From Peribacillus loiseleuriae (lineage in GTDB: Bacteria; Bacillota; Bacilli; Bacillales; DSM-1321), in assembly GCF_001183985.1 (NCBI RefSeq), contig NZ_LFZW01000001.1, positions 1,581,812 through 1,645,811 on the forward strand: a DNA stretch of 64,000 bases, in the 5' to 3' direction. Below the pieces are notes generated by a model that did no database searches, was not told where the DNA came from, and saw nothing but the letters and a program-made list of their open reading frames with translations. The first letter of the stretch is position 1; each line of letters begins with the position of its first letter. Below are positions 59,887 to 64,000 of the stretch, piece by piece. The position numbers and the translations under genes were made by a program.

Positions 59887-60471
59887 ATGCGAAGAAATAA
59901 GAAGGAACGCCAGCAGTTGTTAATCGAAACGATAAAGGAAAACCCTTTTGTTACTGATGAGGAGCTGGCTAATAAATTTTCGGTTAGCGTACAAACTATA
60001 CGTTTAGACCGACTTGAATTATCAATACCTGAGCTTCGTGAACGCATTAAAAATGTAGCGGAGCAAACCTTAACTGATGAAATACGGGCTTTGCCGTTGG
60101 AAGAAGTCATCGGTGAAGTGATTGATATACATTTAGATCAACAAGCCATTTCAATTTTAGATATAAAAAAAGAACATGTATTCAAACGAAATGGGATAGC
60201 AAGGGGACATCATTTATTTGCACAGGCAAACTCTTTAGCGGTTGCCGTCATTAATGACGAGTTGGCATTGACAGCGAAAGCGTCAATCTTGTTTACTCGC
60301 TCAGTAAAGGAAAATGAAAGAGTTATTGCTAAGGCGAAGGTACAGAAGACTGATCATTTAGCAGATCGTTCTCTCGTTGAAGTAAGTAGTTATGTCGGGA
60401 ATGAACTGGTTTTTAAGGGAGAGTTCGAGATGTTCCGATCATGTCAGCTAGAAAAGGATGAAACGCGATGA
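59887..60471 (+). CDS. fapR: Fatty acid and phospholipid biosynthesis repressor FapR
   Basis: FapR represses membrane lipid genes and is released by malonyl-CoA. The 194-residue product has an N-terminal DeoR-like helix-turn-helix ([20 protein letters not shown], about 21-40), a linker helix ([19 protein letters not shown]) and a hot-dog effector domain ([19 protein letters not shown]). The frame is open from 59872, but relatives start MRRNKRERQ, matching the ATG at 59887. It overlaps plsX by 4 bp. Confidence 0.95.
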   Translation: MRRNKKERQQLLIETIKENPFVTDEELANKFSVSVQTIRLDRLELSIPELRERIKNVAEQTLTDEIRALPLEEVIGEVIDIHLDQQAISILDIKKEHVFKRNGIARGHHLFAQANSLAVAVINDELALTAKASILFTRSVKENERVIAKAKVQKTDHLADRSLVEVSSYVGNELVFKGEFEMFRSCQLEKDETR

Positions 60472-61445
60472 AGATAGCGATGGACGTAATGGGCGGAGAC
60501 CATGGACCGAAAGAAACAGTTCTCGGAGCGATGAAGGCTGTTGAAGCATTTCAAGATGTCGAGATTATTCTTGTCGGAGATGAAGCTCAAATCAACGCTC
60601 ACTTGACCAATAATGAACGAATCACAATCATACATACAGAAGAAAAAATACTAAGTACGGATGAGCCTGTACGTGCAGTGCGAAGGAAAAAGACGGCATC
60701 AATGGTATTAGCGGCCCAGCAAGTGGCAGATGGAATAGCGGATGCATGCATCTCGGCGGGAAATACTGGTGCTTTAATGGCAACGGGACTTTTCGTTGTT
60801 GGTCGGATTCCAGGGATAGAACGTCCGGCACTTTCGCCGACATTACCAACAATCGATGGTAGAGGATTTGTCTTGCTTGATGTGGGTGCGAATGCAGATG
60901 CAAAGCCTGAACATCTTGTCCAATATGCTATTATGGGTTCGATCTATGCTTCGAAAGCTAGGGGGATTCAGAACCCCCGTGTTGGCCTACTCAATATTGG
61001 TACTGAGGAGAGTAAAGGTAATGAATTAACAAAACAAGCTTTTGCACTCTTGAAAGAAGCTAATATTAACTTTGTTGGGAATATTGAAGCTAGGGATTTG
61101 CTTGAAGGACCTGCAGATGTGGTTATTACTGATGGGTTTACTGGCAACATGGTACTCAAATCCATTGAAGGAACAGCCATGAGTGTATTCAAGATGTTAA
61201 AGAGTGCTTTAATGAGCAATATGAAAAGCAAATTGGCAGCAGCTGTGCTGAAGCCAGAGCTAAGAGTAATCAAAAATCAAATGGATTACTCTGAATACGG
61301 TGGGGCAGCTCTATTTGGATTAAAGGCACCTGTTGTTAAGGCACACGGTTCATCTGATGCTAATGCCATTTATAATGCAGTTCGCCAGACAAGAATCATG
61401 ATTTCAAATGATATGGTAACGACAATTAAGACTACAATCGAATGA
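60468..61445 (+). CDS. plsX: Phosphate acyltransferase PlsX
   Basis: PlsX converts acyl-ACP to acyl-phosphate for PlsY, linking fatty acid and phospholipid synthesis. The 325-residue product has [14 protein letters not shown] at the N-terminus, [10 protein letters not shown] (about 98-107), [32 protein letters not shown] and [11 protein letters not shown]. It is translationally coupled to fapR by an ATGA overlap and is in the FapR regulon in relatives. Confidence 0.97.
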   Translation: MKIAMDVMGGDHGPKETVLGAMKAVEAFQDVEIILVGDEAQINAHLTNNERITIIHTEEKILSTDEPVRAVRRKKTASMVLAAQQVADGIADACISAGNTGALMATGLFVVGRIPGIERPALSPTLPTIDGRGFVLLDVGANADAKPEHLVQYAIMGSIYASKARGIQNPRVGLLNIGTEESKGNELTKQAFALLKEANINFVGNIEARDLLEGPADVVITDGFTGNMVLKSIEGTAMSVFKMLKSALMSNMKSKLAAAVLKPELRVIKNQMDYSEYGGAALFGLKAPVVKAHGSSDANAIYNAVRQTRIMISNDMVTTIKTTIE

Positions 61446-61472
61446 AAATAATGCATGTAAGGAGAGAAAGCT

Positions 61473-62414
61473 ATGGGGAAAATTGCTTTTGTTTTTCCAG
61501 GTCAAGGATCTCAAAACGTTGGAATGGGGAAAGACTTGTTTGAACAAAATGAAAAAGTACAACAAACTTTTCATATTGCAGATACAACGCTTAACTATTC
61601 ATTATCAGATCTTATTTTCAATGGTCCACAAGAAAAGCTTACATTAACGTATCATGCACAACCTGCTATTTTGACCGTGAGTTATGCATTGTTAGAAGCA
61701 TTGAAGGTTGAAGGGATATCCCCTGATTACACAGCGGGACATAGTTTAGGAGAATATTCTGCTTTAGTTGCTAGTCAGGCAATTGACTTTAAAGATGCCG
61801 TACATACTGTCAGTAAGCGTGGAGAATTTATGGAAGAAGCGGTTCCGAACGGTCAAGGAGCGATGGCTGCGATTTTAGGAATGGACCGTGAAAAATTAGC
61901 GGACATTACAGAATCTGTGACAAAAAATGGAGATCCTGTTCAATTAGCGAATATTAATTGTCCGGGTCAAATCGTTATTTCAGGAAGTGCAACAGGGGTC
62001 GAACAAGCAGGAAAAGAAGCGAAAGAACTAGGTGCTAAACGTGCTATTACACTTGATGTAAGTGGGCCTTTCCATTCTGTTCTTATGGAGCCGGCTGCTT
62101 CTAAACTTCAATCTGTTTTAGACGAAATTGATGTTCGTGATGCTAAAGTTCCAGTTATCTCTAATGTAACTGCACAACCAGTAACCACTGCAAATGAAAT
62201 TAAAGAAAGATTAATTGAGCAGCTGTACTCCCCAGTTCTATGGGAAGATAGCGTGAAAACATTGCTTTCTTTAGGTGTGGATACATTTATCGAAGTAGGA
62301 CCTGGAAAAGTCTTAAGCGGATTGATTAAGAAAATTGATCGTTCTGTTACGATTTACTCTGTCTTTGATTCAGATAGTTTGAATAAAACAGTTGAAGCTT
62401 TAAGGGGGGAATAA
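61473..62414 (+). CDS. fabD: Malonyl-CoA:ACP transacylase
   Basis: FabD moves malonyl from CoA to ACP, starting each elongation cycle. The 313-residue product has [12 protein letters not shown] (about 7-18), the nucleophile Ser in [12 protein letters not shown] (about 90-101), and a His in GPFHSVLM (about 199). The family Arg that binds the malonyl carboxylate is in [18 protein letters not shown] precedes the ATG. Confidence 0.97.
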   Translation: MGKIAFVFPGQGSQNVGMGKDLFEQNEKVQQTFHIADTTLNYSLSDLIFNGPQEKLTLTYHAQPAILTVSYALLEALKVEGISPDYTAGHSLGEYSALVASQAIDFKDAVHTVSKRGEFMEEAVPNGQGAMAAILGMDREKLADITESVTKNGDPVQLANINCPGQIVISGSATGVEQAGKEAKELGAKRAITLDVSGPFHSVLMEPAASKLQSVLDEIDVRDAKVPVISNVTAQPVTTANEIKERLIEQLYSPVLWEDSVKTLLSLGVDTFIEVGPGKVLSGLIKKIDRSVTIYSVFDSDSLNKTVEALRGE

Positions 62415-62415
62415 G

Positions 62416-63159
62416 ATGTTATTAGAAGGGAAATATGCACTTGTAACGGGTGCTTCACGTGGCATTGGCAAGGAAATAGCACTTGAACTTGCCCGCCAAG
62501 GTGCGCATGTTGCAGTAAACTATGCTGGAAGTGAAGCGAAAGCGAATGAAGTAGTTGAAGAGATTCAAGCGTTAGGTCGAGATGCTTTCGCTATCCAATG
62601 TGATGTAGCAAATTCAGATTCAGTAACAGCAATGGTCAAAAGTGTAACTGAAAGATTCCCGCGCATTGATATTATGGTGAATAATGCAGGAATTACCCGA
62701 GATAATTTATTGATGCGGATGAAAGAATCTGAATGGGATGATGTAATCAACACAAATTTGAAAGGCGTATTCCTTTGCACAAAAGCCGTTACACGTCCTA
62801 TGATGAAACAGCGCAGTGGTAGAATTATTAATATTGCTTCTATCGTTGGTGTTAGTGGAAACGCCGGACAGGCAAATTATGTTGCTGCTAAAGCGGGCGT
62901 GATTGGATTAACGAAAACGGTAGCGAAAGAGCTTGCTTCAAGAGGAATTACAGTGAATGCTGTAGCGCCTGGATTCATCACTTCGGATATGACTGAAACG
63001 CTTACAGATGAAATACAAAGTGCTATGCTTTCACAAATTCCGTTATCCCGCTTCGGTGATCCAAAAGATGTTGCTGGAGTTGTAACTTTTCTAGCATCAG
63101 AAGCTAGTGCTTATATGACTGGACAAACACTCCATGTTGATGGTGGTATGGTCATGTAA
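62416..63159 (+). CDS. fabG: 3-oxoacyl-ACP reductase
   Basis: FabG reduces 3-ketoacyl-ACP with NADPH. The 247-residue short-chain dehydrogenase has [12 protein letters not shown] (about 10-21), [14 protein letters not shown], the catalytic Ser in IASIVG, Tyr and Lys in YVAAKAG (about 154-160) and the C-terminal [12 protein letters not shown]. It starts 2 bp after fabD with a GGGGG site. Confidence 0.97.
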   Translation: MLLEGKYALVTGASRGIGKEIALELARQGAHVAVNYAGSEAKANEVVEEIQALGRDAFAIQCDVANSDSVTAMVKSVTERFPRIDIMVNNAGITRDNLLMRMKESEWDDVINTNLKGVFLCTKAVTRPMMKQRSGRIINIASIVGVSGNAGQANYVAAKAGVIGLTKTVAKELASRGITVNAVAPGFITSDMTETLTDEIQSAMLSQIPLSRFGDPKDVAGVVTFLASEASAYMTGQTLHVDGGMVM

Positions 63160-63216
63160 AGACCGCTTTTCATTTTTAAGATAATAAAAAGCTATCGAAT
63201 TTTTTGATAAAAATTC

Positions 63217-63244
63217 TTGCGCTTTTGAAAAAAAATACTATAAT
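63217..63244 (+). promoter_or_regulatory. SigA promoter of acpP
   Basis: TTGCGC (63217-63222) and TATAAT (63239-63244) are 16 nt apart. A perfect hairpin (GAATTTTT/AAAAATTC, 63198-63217) lies just upstream. An extra promoter gives acpP separate and stronger expression than the fab genes. Confidence 0.65.
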
Positions 63245-63266
63245 GGCTTGAGGGGAGGTGAATGCA

Positions 63267-63500
63267 GTGGCAGACGTATTAGAACGCGTAACGAAAATCG
63301 TAGTAGACCGATTAAATGTTGAAGAAGCTGAAGTTAAATTAGAAGCTTCATTCAAAGATGATCTTGGTGCAGATTCCCTTGATGTAGTAGAACTAGTCAT
63401 GGAACTCGAAGACGAATTCGGCATGGAGATTTCAGACGATGATGCAGAAAAACTTTCAACAGTAGGAGATGCTGTGAATTACATAAAGAGCACGATGTAA
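63267..63500 (+). CDS. acpP: Acyl carrier protein
   Basis: ACP carries growing acyl chains on a phosphopantetheine arm. The 77-residue acidic product has the attachment Ser37 in [10 protein letters not shown]. An in-frame GTG at 63258 lies inside the GGGGAGGTG site, so the GTG at 63267 is the start, giving the family N-terminus (M)ADVLERV. A terminator follows. rnc would be expected next, beyond the window. Confidence 0.97.
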   Translation: MADVLERVTKIVVDRLNVEEAEVKLEASFKDDLGADSLDVVELVMELEDEFGMEISDDDAEKLSTVGDAVNYIKSTM

Positions 63501-63540
63501 TGAATTAATCTCGGAGAGACTACTTTAGGTAGTCAGTCAA

Positions 63541-63606
63541 GGACCAGATTCCATTAAACCATTCATTTTGAAGCTTCATGATGAATGGGGAGTCTGGTCT
63601 TTTTTC
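63541..63606 (+). terminator. Terminator after acpP
   Basis: GACCAGA-TCC pairs with GGA-TCTGGTC, with an inner CCATTCAT/ATGAATGG helix, and six T follow. A smaller GACTAC/GTAGTC hairpin lies just upstream at 63518-63534. Confidence 0.85.
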
Positions 63607-64000
63607 TATATGCTCAAAAGAAAACTGAATCCAGATACGAATAGGGCTTTCGCTTAAAGTGCGTGTTTAAGGGATAAGAAGGGCAAAGAAGTTCATGAAG
63701 TATATGCATTTGAAAGTTAAGAATCAAAAAGGAAGAGCAGCGTAGAAATTCGTCTGCTATTTTGCTGGGCTTGTTGAATAACCCCCTAGTAAGAAAAAAC
63801 ATCCTTTAATTTTGGTTGAGATATGCCCAATTGAATGGGCGTATGCGTTTTTCTTATGATATAATACAGAATAAGCTTGGCTGTCTTTGCCAAGTTTATT
63901 TGCACTACTGAATTCATTTGGTGTCCAATCGTGGGCGAATCGCTGCGTGGTCATAAGTCAATCATTTCGATTGGGAGAAGCACTTCCTATCAGCTTGTGC
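63607..64000. other. Gene-free end of window
   Basis: A hairpin GCCCA/TGGGC with T-rich tail lies near 63822-63855. TGATATAAT (TATAAT 63860-63865) may be an extended -10 promoter, and a CTTGGC/GCCAAG hairpin (63876-63894) would then lie at the start of the RNA. No gene begins before the end of the window. In B. subtilis rnc comes next. Confidence 0.4.

Noticed and set aside
59637..59900. Open frame of 87 codons in the recG-fapR gap
   Set aside because: No ribosome binding site, no recognisable family, and it runs through the fapR promoter and operator into the fapR start.

Overview
The window is a chromosomal segment from a low-GC, endospore-forming Bacillaceae bacterium. Evidence: sporulation genes (spoIIGA, sigE, sigG, spoVM), strong AGGAGG-type ribosome binding sites, a T-box leader and PyrR attenuators, and a gene order almost collinear with the Bacillus subtilis ftsA-to-acpA region. 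It is not B. subtilis itself. Protein sequences diverge, and I see no counterparts of bpr (after ftsZ), ylmA (after sigG), ylyA (between ileS and lspA) or the cysH sulfate cluster (after pyrE).

Layout. 1-954 is gene-free and contains a 422-bp IS200/IS605-like mini-element with a structured interior. 955-7385 is the division and cell-wall cluster: murB, divIB, two DUF881 membrane genes, sbp, ftsA and ftsZ. 7386-8199 is a gap packed with palindromes and repeats. 8200-10820 is the early sporulation sigma cascade spoIIGA-sigE-sigG. 11251-15205 is the ylmC-ylmD-ylmE-sepF-ylmG-ylmH-divIVA cluster. 15213-18547 is ileS behind an Ile T-box. lspA and an RluD-type pseudouridine synthase follow. 20085-32081 is the complete pyrimidine operon pyrR-P-B-C-carA-carB-K-D-F-E with three PyrR-dependent attenuators. 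rqcH lies on the minus strand, followed by a Ca-type P-ATPase. 37170-39196 is yicC-like, remA, gmk, rpoZ. 39596-52218 is a long co-directional run coaBC-priA-def-fmt-rsmB-rlmN-prpC-prkC-rsgA-rpe-thiN, followed by spoVM. rpmB is on the minus strand. Then come an Asp23-family gene, fakA, sdaAB-sdaAA and recG. 59814-63606 is the lipid cluster fapR-plsX-fabD-fabG-acpP with a recognisable FapR operator.

How the genes work together. Most genes serve core growth: septum assembly (FtsA, FtsZ, SepF, DivIB, DivIVA), pyrimidine supply, translation quality (Def, Fmt, RsmB, RlmN, RsgA, RqcH, YlmH) and membrane lipid synthesis (FapR regulon, FakA). PrkC and PrpC form a kinase-phosphatase pair. SpoIIGA processes pro-SigE, and SigG follows from its own SigF/SigG-type promoter.

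The least ordinary material is between genes. Five copies of a palindrome-ended mini-element bounded by TTTAT-like pentamers are scattered through the window. One carries about 350 nt of folded-looking, ORF-free sequence that could be an orphan guide-RNA scaffold (HEARO/omega-RNA type), and one overlaps the stop codon of the P-ATPase gene. A second intergenic repeat family occurs three times. All calls were made by eye; no database or folding program was run.
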